Source of the DNA: Dyadobacter sp. 50-39
Lineage (GTDB): Bacteria > Bacteroidota > Bacteroidia > Cytophagales > Spirosomataceae
Reading direction: 5' to 3'
Assembly (NCBI GenBank): GCA_001898145.1
Contig: MKSR01000040.1
Span: 558,001-622,000 of the forward strand
DNA length: 64,000 nucleotides
The notes under the pieces were generated by a model that saw only the letters and a program-made list of their open reading frames with translations, was not told where the DNA came from and made no database searches. Both the position numbers and the translations under genes were made by a program. Shown piece after piece: positions 36,922-45,712 of this stretch (position 1 is its first letter; each line of letters opens with the position of its first letter).

Positions 36922-37581
36922 TTAGAATGTTACAAATTTCGCATAATTCAGGTCATCCTCACCACGGTAGTACTGATAGAGCGGCTTCAAAGTAATTTTA
37001 TAAGTTACTTTGCCCAGTTTAGGGTCTTCATCGTCGTAACTAAATACCATGCGCGGCTTCACCGCCGCGGCCTGCGCCTCCTGCCAGGTACGGTAATGTT
37101 TGAACGTCGAGGTTTCCAGGTAGGCCTTTTTGCCTAACGCGATCATGGGCAAATATACGCTGGCCCTCTTGCTCTCCACCACCAGGGTGCCCTTTTCGTC
37201 ATCCCACGCCGCTTCTAATCCGGTAGGTTGGTTGGTCTTGATCTGCATCCAGAAGGTGTCCGCTTTTCCCGGAAACTCGGTATTCGGACTGGCAGTCATC
37301 GACCAGAAATTGATATTGCCACGGTCGTGGTAAAATTGCAAGCTGACGATGTTGCGATAATTATCGAACGCCGGAGTTTCCCTGATAATATCCACGGAGT
37401 CGTTCCCCTTGAAGCGATACGCCTCAGCGAGATAGAGCGGATATTGGGTAGCAAACTCGACAGAATCCCTGTTTAGTTTAACAGGCTCAGGTTCAGGATC
37501 ATGCAAAGAATCTTTTTTTGAACAACCGAACTGCCATGCAGCGAGCAACAGGAAACAACTGATGTACAAAAATCTCTTCAT
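36922..37581 (-). CDS. Lipoprotein, tandem paralogue (copy 1)
   Basis: Lipoprotein of 219 aa; signal MKRFLYISCFLLLAAWQFGC with lipidated C20. The ATG at 37581 is chosen because the signal peptide begins there; longer in-frame starts add unlikely charged sequence. No known family recognised. Paralogous to the next gene, with the shared block DPKLGKVTYKITLKPLYQYY near the C-terminus. First gene of the likely five-gene lipoprotein-sigma-anti-sigma operon; an upstream terminator at 37695 isolates it from the glycosidase operon. Confidence 0.8.
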   Translation of the reverse strand: MKRFLYISCFLLLAAWQFGCSKKDSLHDPEPEPVKLNRDSVEFATQYPLYLAEAYRFKGNDSVDIIRETPAFDNYRNIVSLQFYHDRGNINFWSMTASPNTEFPGKADTFWMQIKTNQPTGLEAAWDDEKGTLVVESKRASVYLPMIALGKKAYLETSTFKHYRTWQEAQAAAVKPRMVFSYDDEDPKLGKVTYKITLKPLYQYYRGEDDLNYAKFVTF

Positions 37582-37694
37582 GACCGTGTCTGATAGATGA
37601 GCGGAACCCCGCTTTTGCAATTTCATGACCAGAGACACGACCACGCGTTTCAAACGTGGCGAATGGAAGAGATTTTTTTCTGGTTTTAAACAAA

Positions 37695-37724
37695 AAAGCA
37701 TTGCGACGAGCGTCACAATGCTTT
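37695..37724 (-). terminator. Terminator of the heparinase/phosphatase/glycosidase operon
   Basis: AAAGCATTG (37695-37703) pairs with CAATGCTTT (37716-37724), extended by GACG/CGTC inside; read on the minus strand it is followed by a T-run. It lies 18 bases after the glycosidase stop. Confidence 0.88.
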
Positions 37725-37742
37725 AAATCATAGAGAGGCATT

Positions 37743-38654
37743 CTATTTTTCGGGATAGTAAACCCGAACGTCCGGGTGCATGGTATAAAACCGCCATTGC
37801 TTGCCGTCGAACACCGGAAAACCGCTCGAAGAGTCGTTGCCGACAATCGGGTTACCGGCGTATTTTTTCCAATGGATCAAATCCTTTGAAACGGCCACAT
37901 TCATCGTCCACTCGCGCCAGTCTTTGAATGCGGAAGCATGATAATACGCGTAGTAAAGGCCCTTGTGCTGAATGATCTTGTTAAATGCCACGGCAAATGC
38001 GTCGTATTTTTCCGGGCCTGCGTTCAATACCGGTTCGTCCTGTACGTTCGTCCACACTTTGAGGTCCTTGCTGGTAGCGAGCCACACCGCGGCGTCGTTC
38101 CGCTCGTAAAACAGGTACCAGGTGCCCTTTTCCTTCCAGATCGTGGGCGTGCCGTAGGGCCCTTTGCTGATGGGCGAGCCGTTTCGGAGGCGAATGTCGA
38201 TAGCGCCCCGGTCGTTCCAGTGAATGCGGTCGGTGGAAGTGAGCAAATGCGCGATATCGTCTTTGCTTTCGGCGAACATGTAATAAGTACTTCCGTCTTT
38301 GAGCACGCACATATCCTCCACCCATAATGTCGTGTGAATGGGATTCTTCGCGTAACGGGTCCATTTCAGACCGTCGTCCGAGGTGGCCAGGCCCAGGTAC
38401 TTCATGCTGTCGCCGGTTGCTTTGGTGTAGCCGGTGTACCACATGTAATATTTCTCCCCCTCGCGCAGGATGTACCCGCGCTCGCGGATTTTTTCGTCCC
38501 AGGTTTTCTTATCGCCCGTTCCTTTGAAAAGCGGGTTACCGGGACCGGCCCTGAATTTGACGATCTCGGCCGGGAATTCTTCTGCTTGCTGAAAAGCCAG
38601 CAGCAACGACACAGCTGCCAGGCACAAAGAGGCGAAAGTAGGGATGCGTTTCAT
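37743..38654 (-). CDS. Secreted five-bladed propeller glycoside hydrolase-like protein
   Basis: Secreted protein of 303 aa with signal peptide (about 1-23) and repeated blades of the form YYMWYTGYT, LGLATSDDGLKW, YYMFAESKDD, WYLFYERND and LYYAYYHASAF. This pattern marks the GH43/GH32/GH117/GH130 five-bladed fold, which cleaves or phosphorolyses glycosides. The exact family and catalytic acids cannot be fixed by eye. Last gene of an operon with a purple-acid-phosphatase-like protein (35 bp upstream) and a heparinase, so it probably trims oligosaccharides. Confidence 0.82.
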   Translation of the reverse strand: MKRIPTFASLCLAAVSLLLAFQQAEEFPAEIVKFRAGPGNPLFKGTGDKKTWDEKIRERGYILREGEKYYMWYTGYTKATGDSMKYLGLATSDDGLKWTRYAKNPIHTTLWVEDMCVLKDGSTYYMFAESKDDIAHLLTSTDRIHWNDRGAIDIRLRNGSPISKGPYGTPTIWKEKGTWYLFYERNDAAVWLATSKDLKVWTNVQDEPVLNAGPEKYDAFAVAFNKIIQHKGLYYAYYHASAFKDWREWTMNVAVSKDLIHWKKYAGNPIVGNDSSSGFPVFDGKQWRFYTMHPDVRVYYPEK

Positions 38655-38689
38655 GGAAAATGTCAGGTTTGGTCAGTGTGGCCGGCTTG

Positions 38690-39994
38690 CTAACGGCGTT
38701 CCGCTACATCGGCCGGAATGCGCTCGGCAATGCGGTTGATCTTTCCTTTTTGTTTAATCAGGTCGAATGCGTCGTACAGCTCGCCTGTGGCAGTGTAGGT
38801 ATCAAATGAAAGCTTACCGCCTTCTACATTTACTACATGGAAAAGCTGCGTGTAAATGGCGGAACGGTCCATCCAGGCTGCACGGTCTACATTGGAATCC
38901 GTCATTTTGGGGCCGCTGACGGATACTACGTACATCGTCCCCGATTGCCCGCCTTCCTTCATCGGAATGTTGGCCATGCCCCGGGCATAGGTATGATCGT
39001 GGCCTTGCAGCACCAGATCGACCTTGTACCGGTCGAACAGCGGCTTGAATGTCTCGCGCATGCGCTTGTTGTCGCGCGTGGTTTTGGGTGAAAAAACGGG
39101 GTGGTGAAAGGTAATGACGGTCCACAAATTGGGATTATTTTTCAAAATACCTTCCAGCCACTCTTTCTGCACCTGTGCCCATTTTTCGGAAACATCCACC
39201 TGATCCGAGTTTAATGAAATAAACCTTACTCCTTGAATATCTGCATAGTAGCACGTTTCCTCTAAACCTTTCGGACCATTGGCGGGCAATGTAAACTGCG
39301 GCCGCCAGAATACGGAAGTTGTGTTAATGCCCTCGGGCGTTTCGTAATGGTCGTGGTTGCCCGGCGTGGGGAATGAGGGGATCATGGAATGGATAAAGCC
39401 GCCGCCACGGAACCAGTCGCCCCATTCTACATCCCGGTTGGCTTTGTTGATCAGGTCGCCCGCGTAAATGGCCAGGCGTGCGTCCGGCGCCTTCGCGTAG
39501 GCCTCACGGGCCACGCGCGACCACAACGAGGCAATATTCACCTGTACATCGCCATAATAAATAAATGACAGTTTCTGCCCGCTCCCTGCGGCGGTGGAAA
39601 AATGGATCCATTCGCTCCACCCTTGCTCGCCGCCAACCCGGTAGGCATATTTGGTGGCAGGTTGCAGGTTTTCGAAAATCACTGAATGGTAGTTGGCCGC
39701 GGGGGTGTTTTCCCAAACGAGCTTCTGTGTACTGGCTTTCAGTTTTTTTGCCTTGGAGACGAACCGTGGGTCGGCCTCCGCCACCGCGATTTCAGCGAAA
39801 CCCTCCGACACAAGGTCGGAGGTCCGCCAATTAACTGCCATCGAAGTCGACGGATCAGCCGTAACGTTGAGTATAATTCGGTCGGGCTCGGCACCGGGCG
39901 CATAGCGTTCCGGATTCTGCGCCGAAACAGCCAATGTCCACAAGGCTATGATGCCCGTTGTTAAAATTCCTGTAATACTGTTTTTAAAATACAT
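38690..39994 (-). CDS. Secreted purple acid phosphatase-like metallophosphoesterase
   Basis: Secreted protein of 434 aa. Signal peptide at about 1-27 (ending VSAQ), N-terminal fibronectin-like domain typical of purple acid phosphatases (about 35-135), then a metallophosphoesterase core with motifs in order: YYGDVQ, YAGDLINKA, FPTPGNHDHYE, FHHPVFS and GHDHTYARG. These bind two metals and hydrolyse phosphate esters. The ATG at 39994 opens the signal peptide. It lies between a heparinase and a glycosidase and may dephosphorylate their glycan, though that is inference. Confidence 0.88.
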   Translation of the reverse strand: MYFKNSITGILTTGIIALWTLAVSAQNPERYAPGAEPDRIILNVTADPSTSMAVNWRTSDLVSEGFAEIAVAEADPRFVSKAKKLKASTQKLVWENTPAANYHSVIFENLQPATKYAYRVGGEQGWSEWIHFSTAAGSGQKLSFIYYGDVQVNIASLWSRVAREAYAKAPDARLAIYAGDLINKANRDVEWGDWFRGGGFIHSMIPSFPTPGNHDHYETPEGINTTSVFWRPQFTLPANGPKGLEETCYYADIQGVRFISLNSDQVDVSEKWAQVQKEWLEGILKNNPNLWTVITFHHPVFSPKTTRDNKRMRETFKPLFDRYKVDLVLQGHDHTYARGMANIPMKEGGQSGTMYVVSVSGPKMTDSNVDRAAWMDRSAIYTQLFHVVNVEGGKLSFDTYTATGELYDAFDLIKQKGKINRIAERIPADVAERR

Positions 39995-40151
39995 ATAAAA
40001 AATCCCCACGGGGCACGTAACTGGCAAAAGCACCTGATGTTACCAGTGTATACTGTGCTTTCCGTTTGAAATACTATCCGAAAAGCAATAACATTCCTGT
40101 AAATCGCCTAAGAGCGGTAAGCGTTGCCGCCGCAGCGGGCCTTCAAGCGGC

Positions 40152-43100
40152 TCAGCGCTCCCACTCGAACTTTGCGCTGATCCGCACGCGATCTCCCACG
40201 CCGATGTTGGAGAGCCACACATCGGCCCCGTCGGCTGGCATAGCAGCCCATTTCCCTGCGGGTTTCAATGCCTGGTCCGTTACCGAACGCAACAGCCCCA
40301 GCGGCTCGAAGCGATCGTTGAGCGCAGTAGCACCGATGTACAAGGGTGCGAAAGGAAGATTGGTGTCGGTAACCAGGGAATCGGCGGCATTGCGGACCGT
40401 GTGCACTTTACCCACCAGGATGTCGTCGGCAGTTTCGAGCGTCAGCACATTTCCGGCGAGTTGGGCGGACCGGACCGGATGTTCCGTTTTGCGTAGCGCA
40501 TTGGTGAAATGGATAACCATTCCCGGCGCCGGCTTTTCGAAACTGCTCCCTTCTAATTTGATCGACAGCCGCCGGTTTTTAGCATCCACCTGTGTGACAA
40601 TGCCGGTCGTCGTCGTCGCACGAAATGTTTTGTTTTTGACTTTCAAATAACTGCCGCCGCTGAAAAACACCCGGACCGGCTGCCCGGCTCCATCAAAACT
40701 GACCACAGCGGCGCGGGCATCGGTCGTGATGTGATAACCTGCAACCGTTTTGCGGCCATTGGTGGTATCGCTGATCACCACATCCGCAGCTCCCGACCGG
40801 ACCACTTCCACCGCGGCCCCCTGGCTTACCGGGAGTTTGCGCACGGCACGAATGAAAGGCTTATCCGGGAAGGGCTCCATAATGCCAATAAAAGTGCTTT
40901 TCAAAGGCTTTTCGCCGACCGATTTCCGCCTGGCGATCGTGTATTTCAACAGGTAATTCTTCGCCCGGGGCTTGTTCCAGGCATCGGCCATCACTATTTC
41001 CTGACCGGGCTGCGGCAGAATATGGATTTTGATTTTCGCGCTGGCATCGGAAACGTGGCTGTATGTGAGGGCAGTTCTATCTCCATTCAATTTCTGAACA
41101 TTGAAAAGATATTGATAACCAGAGCCTTTGTAATTCCAGTAGCTGCCCTGGTAACCTTTTGCGCCCATTCGGGCGTCATCGTAAATATCCCCGAAGTTCA
41201 CGTCGGACCCCGCGAGCGTGCCGGGCTGCTTTTCGGTCCACTGTCCGTCTGCTGCCACTTTTCCCGGCGGTCCATGCAACGCATAGTCGTGCTGCCGTCC
41301 GCCTGCTACCCTGAAAAAGTCCACTGCATAGCTGCACAGGCTGTCGACATCGACCATGATGAGGTTCCGGCGGTAAGCGGTCGTTTGCGGATAGGTAGCG
41401 GAAGAAGCATCCATCGACCTTGCGAACTTCCCGTCCGCGAAATCGTGCAATGTTCCCGGCACATTACCGGCCTGCCGCTGGGCATCTACCACTACCGTGT
41501 TGTGCGCCACCGAATTGAACGACCATGTGTACACCTCCTTCACATATTCGTTCATGGCATCGGGGTAACCCAGGTCGGGGATCATTTTCCGGCCATGGGC
41601 AAACAGCTCGAAGTTCAGGAAATCCCAATGGTAATGCGTGCCTTTGAGGCCGTAGTTGAACGTCAATGCGACTTTGTCCGACCGGTTATTGAGGATGCCC
41701 ATCCCGTAGCCGGCCAGCAAATGGGACGGACGCGCAGCGAGTGCGCGGCTGTCGGGTAAGGGCGCCGACGCGGGCAACACATCGCGGAAAAGTGATTCGA
41801 ATGTCGAGAACGACTGTGCCCCGACCTTGTCAATGGCCGCCAGCCAGGTAATGTAGCGCGGGTCGCGGTAGGCGCCGTACCCGACCTGGTACACGTCCGG
41901 GTCCTGCCCCACGAGCGTCCCGATCACGGACCCGCTATCTCCGATGCCGGGGGTAATCCTCCCGGTAGCGACCATTTCCAACGGGCTGTTGATGAGCGCC
42001 CTCAGCCGCGGCTCGCCGAAAAGATCGGTACCGCCCGTACGGAGCATATCGGCAAAGCGGGTGATCTTTTGAACGGTAAGCAGGTTATAATCCGGCGCTT
42101 CGAGGGGCTGGCCGTCACGGAAAATCATATTGTACAATGCATACCGGAGCCCCGACTGCACGCGGCTCTCGCCAGGTTCTTCCACCAGCATCCTCAGGTA
42201 CTTTCCGGTGTCCACATGCTGGCGGGCGAGCAGAATATACAGCAATGCGATCTGGTGCATTCCATAGTTACCCTGAATTTTGCGCTGCATATAGGCGTCC
42301 ACGGCATCTTCCAGCACATTGGCTTCGATGAACCCGCGAATCTGTTCGCCTGTTTTTCCGGTTGCCTTTTGCAGGGCCATGTCGCCGTCGATGCTGTCCC
42401 AAACGGCGTCATACGCTTCGGCGGCATTCTGGATGAGGCTTGTTTCCCAGATCAGGTTCAGGATTTTGCCATTGTAGGTGTGCCCTTTCATCTTCTCCAT
42501 CAGGCCGTACCGCGACTGATTCGCATGGTCCATGGAAGGATACACCTCCCCCAGCCGGTACAGCATTACAGCTGCCTTGTGGGCATAGCGCTTGTCGCCT
42601 GTGAGCAGGTATGCGTGGGCAAGGTCTGCAAATGCGGGCTCAATGTGCCCTTTCCACATCCATTGGTTGGCGTAGGCCACAAACCAGTACCGCTCGCCGT
42701 CCGGCGCGATCCAGCCCCAGCCGTCATCGGCATACATCCGGTCGAGGCCTGTTTTGTCCTTAAAATCGCTTTTGTAATAAGCCAGGTAGTCATTGGAGGG
42801 AAAGACCTGGCCGTCGATCGGGGATTTCACTTGCAAGGGGTGGTCGGGGTCCACGATCCATGGATAAAAACCGCCCACTTTAAACACCGTATCCCCATGC
42901 ACGGGACTGCCTTTGGGGTTGAGGTCGAACGCGCGGGGTACGCGTGCATCGGGCATAAGCGCAATGATGGCCGAGTCGCTGCGGGCCAGCCAGGCGTCTG
43001 CGGCTTTCAGTATGCGGTCGCGGACTTTTCGGGCTTCCTCGTACCGGTCCAGGTTTGTGCGGGCTTTCACGATATCCGCTTCCCGGTAAATCATCCGGGC

Positions 43101-43310
43101 GTTTTTAAGCGGGAAACCGGGGCTGCGCTCCGGAACTGGTTGGAACGGCGGGATTACGAGGCTGTCGCGGGCCGGACTTGTGGTTATCCGCTGGCCTGAC
43201 ACGCGGAGCGGAGTAGCGGCTAGCAAGGCGCAAATAAAGTTCAATACATACGCTACACGCCGGATTGAACCGGCGCAACTCCTTGCTTTTTGTTGACAGA
43301 ATACATTCAC
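40152..43310 (-). CDS. Large heparinase II/III-family polysaccharide lyase
   Basis: Secreted lyase-type protein of 1052 aa, long for the family (typically 600-800). A GTG start at 43310 gives a signal segment (YVLNFICALLAATPLRVSG). Residues about 75-500 are the alpha/alpha toroid; the heparinase II/III beta-sandwich follows, with HYHWDFLNFELFAHGRKM, DLGYP and SVAHNTVVVDAQRQAG, where the lysis-linked His and Tyr lie. The last about 180 residues form an extra beta domain. It should cleave uronic-acid polysaccharides by beta-elimination. First in the operon with the phosphatase and glycosidase, and divergent from the dehydrogenase operon. Confidence 0.85.
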   Translation of the reverse strand: MNVFCQQKARSCAGSIRRVAYVLNFICALLAATPLRVSGQRITTSPARDSLVIPPFQPVPERSPGFPLKNARMIYREADIVKARTNLDRYEEARKVRDRILKAADAWLARSDSAIIALMPDARVPRAFDLNPKGSPVHGDTVFKVGGFYPWIVDPDHPLQVKSPIDGQVFPSNDYLAYYKSDFKDKTGLDRMYADDGWGWIAPDGERYWFVAYANQWMWKGHIEPAFADLAHAYLLTGDKRYAHKAAVMLYRLGEVYPSMDHANQSRYGLMEKMKGHTYNGKILNLIWETSLIQNAAEAYDAVWDSIDGDMALQKATGKTGEQIRGFIEANVLEDAVDAYMQRKIQGNYGMHQIALLYILLARQHVDTGKYLRMLVEEPGESRVQSGLRYALYNMIFRDGQPLEAPDYNLLTVQKITRFADMLRTGGTDLFGEPRLRALINSPLEMVATGRITPGIGDSGSVIGTLVGQDPDVYQVGYGAYRDPRYITWLAAIDKVGAQSFSTFESLFRDVLPASAPLPDSRALAARPSHLLAGYGMGILNNRSDKVALTFNYGLKGTHYHWDFLNFELFAHGRKMIPDLGYPDAMNEYVKEVYTWSFNSVAHNTVVVDAQRQAGNVPGTLHDFADGKFARSMDASSATYPQTTAYRRNLIMVDVDSLCSYAVDFFRVAGGRQHDYALHGPPGKVAADGQWTEKQPGTLAGSDVNFGDIYDDARMGAKGYQGSYWNYKGSGYQYLFNVQKLNGDRTALTYSHVSDASAKIKIHILPQPGQEIVMADAWNKPRAKNYLLKYTIARRKSVGEKPLKSTFIGIMEPFPDKPFIRAVRKLPVSQGAAVEVVRSGAADVVISDTTNGRKTVAGYHITTDARAAVVSFDGAGQPVRVFFSGGSYLKVKNKTFRATTTTGIVTQVDAKNRRLSIKLEGSSFEKPAPGMVIHFTNALRKTEHPVRSAQLAGNVLTLETADDILVGKVHTVRNAADSLVTDTNLPFAPLYIGATALNDRFEPLGLLRSVTDQALKPAGKWAAMPADGADVWLSNIGVGDRVRISAKFEWER

Positions 43311-43413
43311 CGGAATGGGCCTGATGGGATACAGATAAGGTTATGAGAAACTTCCATTCAGCCAAACAGTATGATATTCTGCATTCCGGCTGATTGTCAA
43401 TCAAAGTTGTAAT

Positions 43414-43451
43414 AATTTTTTGTAAACTAAAATATTTAATTTTTGTAAACT
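43414..43451. repeat. Direct repeat in the divergent heparinase/dehydrogenase promoter
   Basis: AATTTTTTGTAAACT (43414-43428) and AATTTTTGTAAACT (43438-43451) lie about 23 bp apart in an A/T-rich gap between divergent operons, just upstream of a perfect -7 element. This looks like a tandem operator for one regulator acting on one or both operons. Confidence 0.6.
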
Positions 43452-43458
43452 TTATTTA

Positions 43459-43466
43459 TAGATTTG
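43459..43466 (+). promoter_or_regulatory. -7 promoter element of the dehydrogenase-HiPIP operon
   Basis: TAGATTTG matches TAnnTTTG exactly. It is 82 bases before the ATG at 43548 and rules against the in-frame start at 43464. A TTG lies only 13 bases upstream, so activator help is likely. Confidence 0.5.
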
Positions 43467-43547
43467 CTTGTCGCGAAATCACTATTTATCTTGATAAACA
43501 TTCGGGCACGTACACGATCCAGCTTTTTCCTAAACCAATTACCCAGC

Positions 43548-45677
43548 ATGATACAGCTGAAACCATTTGCAATATCCGCCCTGGCGCTGCTTTCCATCCA
43601 CTCCTTTGCGCAGAAACGGTATGCGGAAGCGCTCTCTCCGGCCGGATCGGCGGCGACATTCCAGCTCCGCAGCGAATTCAGCATCGAACCTTTTGCGACC
43701 GAGCCTGATGTGCTCTCGCCGGTGGACCTTGTTTTTGATGGCTCCGGTAATGCATTTGTCGTGGAAATGGGCGATTACCCCTACGACGCCCAGCCGGGAC
43801 GTTTCAAAGGACGAATCCGCTTGCTGAAAGATACCAATGGTGATGGCAAGATCGATCAGTCGTATGTGTTTGCCGACGGCCTGCCCAGCGCCACCAGTGT
43901 ATTGCCCTACAAAGACGGGCTCATCGTGTGTGCCGCACCGGACATTCTGCTGCTCCGGGATACAAACGGCGATTTCAAGGCCGATACACGTGAAGTGCTG
44001 TTTACCGGATTTTTTGCCAAAAATTCCGAAGCGCAGATTACCAGCATGCGTTACGGGGTCGACAACTGGATTTATGCCAACAACAGCGGGCAGGCAGGTA
44101 TGATCACTTCGCCGCTCCGGCCTGATGCACCTCCATTGAACGTTGCGGGAGGAAATTTCAGGTTCCGGCTGGATAAGAAGCTGTTCGAAGTAGAATCCGG
44201 CAACGGGCAGTTCGGGCTGGCGATGGACGAATGGGGGCACCGGTTTTACACCCAAAATACCCTGCATATCCAGCAATCGCCGATCTCCTGGCGGTACCTG
44301 CACAGGCATAGTTACCTCCCGTCTTTTCGCAGCGACGTGAACATCTCGGACCACGAGCTAGAAATGTTCCAGAAATCGGCTACCCCTTACTGGCGCCAGC
44401 AGCGCTCCGACCGCCGGCAGGCCAAATACGACTCGCTGAAAACCGGGTTTACCGAATACGCCCGCGACCACTTTACCGGTGCATCGGGAGGCACATTCTA
44501 CGGCGGCGATGGCTTTCCGGAGGCATTTAGAGGCAATATTTTCACCGGCGAGGTGGCAGGTAACCTTGTGCACCGCGACGTACTTCAACCCGTGGACGGC
44601 TCGCCCGCATTCATCGCCAGCCGCGACGCCGGCGAAAAAGACCGGGAGTTTCTCGCCTCCACCGACCCGTGGTTCCGCCCGGCAAACCTGACGACCGGCC
44701 CCGACGGCTATCTGTACATCGTGGATATGTACCGACAGCACATCGAAACGCCCGTGTCTATTCCCGAAGACCTCAAAAAAGACATGGATTTTGCCAACGG
44801 TGAGCAATTTGGCCGGATCTGGCGCATTTTTCCGAAAGAGGGCACGAAACGACCGGTTACCCTGCCCGATCTGCGTACGAAAAAACCCGCGGAGCTCGTC
44901 GCGCTGCTCGAACATCCCAACCAGTGGTGGCGCCTGAATGCGCAGCGGATCCTGGTAGAAAAACAGGACAAATCGGTGGTGGCTGCATTGCAGCAAATGG
45001 CTGGGTCGCATGCCGATCCGAGGGTTCGCCTGCATGCCATTTACACCCTGGAAGCCCTCGGCGGGCTGGACGAGGCGATTGTCAAAAAGGCACTGACCGA
45101 CGCCCATGCCGGTGTCCGGGAGCATGCGCTGGTCCTGACCGAAAAATATCCTGCCTTTTTGCCTGACATCATCCGGCTCATGGACGATACCGCACCGCAA
45201 GTGGCCTACCAGGCGGCGCTGAGTGCGGGACAATTCAACGGAAAGGACGCCCTTGCTGCTTTGGCAAATGCAGCCGAGAAAAAATCGGAGAATGCGTCGT
45301 GGCGACTCGCAGTGCTTAGTTCCAATGCGGGCTCATCGCCTGAAATGGTGCAATTACTCGCCAACCGAGGTAATTTTTTCGGTACGGCAGCGCCCGGGAA
45401 ATTAAAACTGATCGAGGACCTGGGCTATGTGGCCGCGGCCAGAAACGGGAAAAACGATATGGCCATATTGCTGGAAGCCGTCAACAGTCCCGCCGCCTCC
45501 GATCCGCAATGGGCAGTAGCCGCGCTGACAGGGCTTTCAAAGGGGGCTAAAAAATCGACGAACCAGAAAGAACCGGAAAAGGCAGTAGTTAAAAATCTGC
45601 AAAAGCTGGAAAACCATAGTTCGAGTGCCGTTCAAAAGCAGGCTGTCGAAGTAAAAAAAGCATTGCATATCAACTAA
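43548..45677 (+). CDS. Secreted propeller-HEAT dehydrogenase-like protein lacking heme
   Basis: Secreted protein of 709 aa related to the large membrane-bound dehydrogenase-type proteins first noted in Planctomycetes/Verrucomicrobia. Signal peptide at about 1-21 (ending SFAQ), a sugar-dehydrogenase-type beta-propeller (about 35-430; IEPFATEPDVLSPVDLVFDG, LKDTNGDGKID, GPDGYLYIVDMYRQHIE), then HEAT repeats to the C-terminus. Relatives usually end in a CxxCH cytochrome c domain and run near 1000 aa; here no CxxCH occurs and the protein stops after the HEAT repeats. The ATG at 43548 opens the signal peptide. A HiPIP gene follows 35 bp downstream and may supply the missing electron carrier. Confidence 0.85.
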   Translation: MIQLKPFAISALALLSIHSFAQKRYAEALSPAGSAATFQLRSEFSIEPFATEPDVLSPVDLVFDGSGNAFVVEMGDYPYDAQPGRFKGRIRLLKDTNGDGKIDQSYVFADGLPSATSVLPYKDGLIVCAAPDILLLRDTNGDFKADTREVLFTGFFAKNSEAQITSMRYGVDNWIYANNSGQAGMITSPLRPDAPPLNVAGGNFRFRLDKKLFEVESGNGQFGLAMDEWGHRFYTQNTLHIQQSPISWRYLHRHSYLPSFRSDVNISDHELEMFQKSATPYWRQQRSDRRQAKYDSLKTGFTEYARDHFTGASGGTFYGGDGFPEAFRGNIFTGEVAGNLVHRDVLQPVDGSPAFIASRDAGEKDREFLASTDPWFRPANLTTGPDGYLYIVDMYRQHIETPVSIPEDLKKDMDFANGEQFGRIWRIFPKEGTKRPVTLPDLRTKKPAELVALLEHPNQWWRLNAQRILVEKQDKSVVAALQQMAGSHADPRVRLHAIYTLEALGGLDEAIVKKALTDAHAGVREHALVLTEKYPAFLPDIIRLMDDTAPQVAYQAALSAGQFNGKDALAALANAAEKKSENASWRLAVLSSNAGSSPEMVQLLANRGNFFGTAAPGKLKLIEDLGYVAAARNGKNDMAILLEAVNSPAASDPQWAVAALTGLSKGAKKSTNQKEPEKAVVKNLQKLENHSSSAVQKQAVEVKKALHIN

Positions 45678-45712
45678 TTGCACACCGACCCAAAGCATTT
45701 CACCAGAACAAT

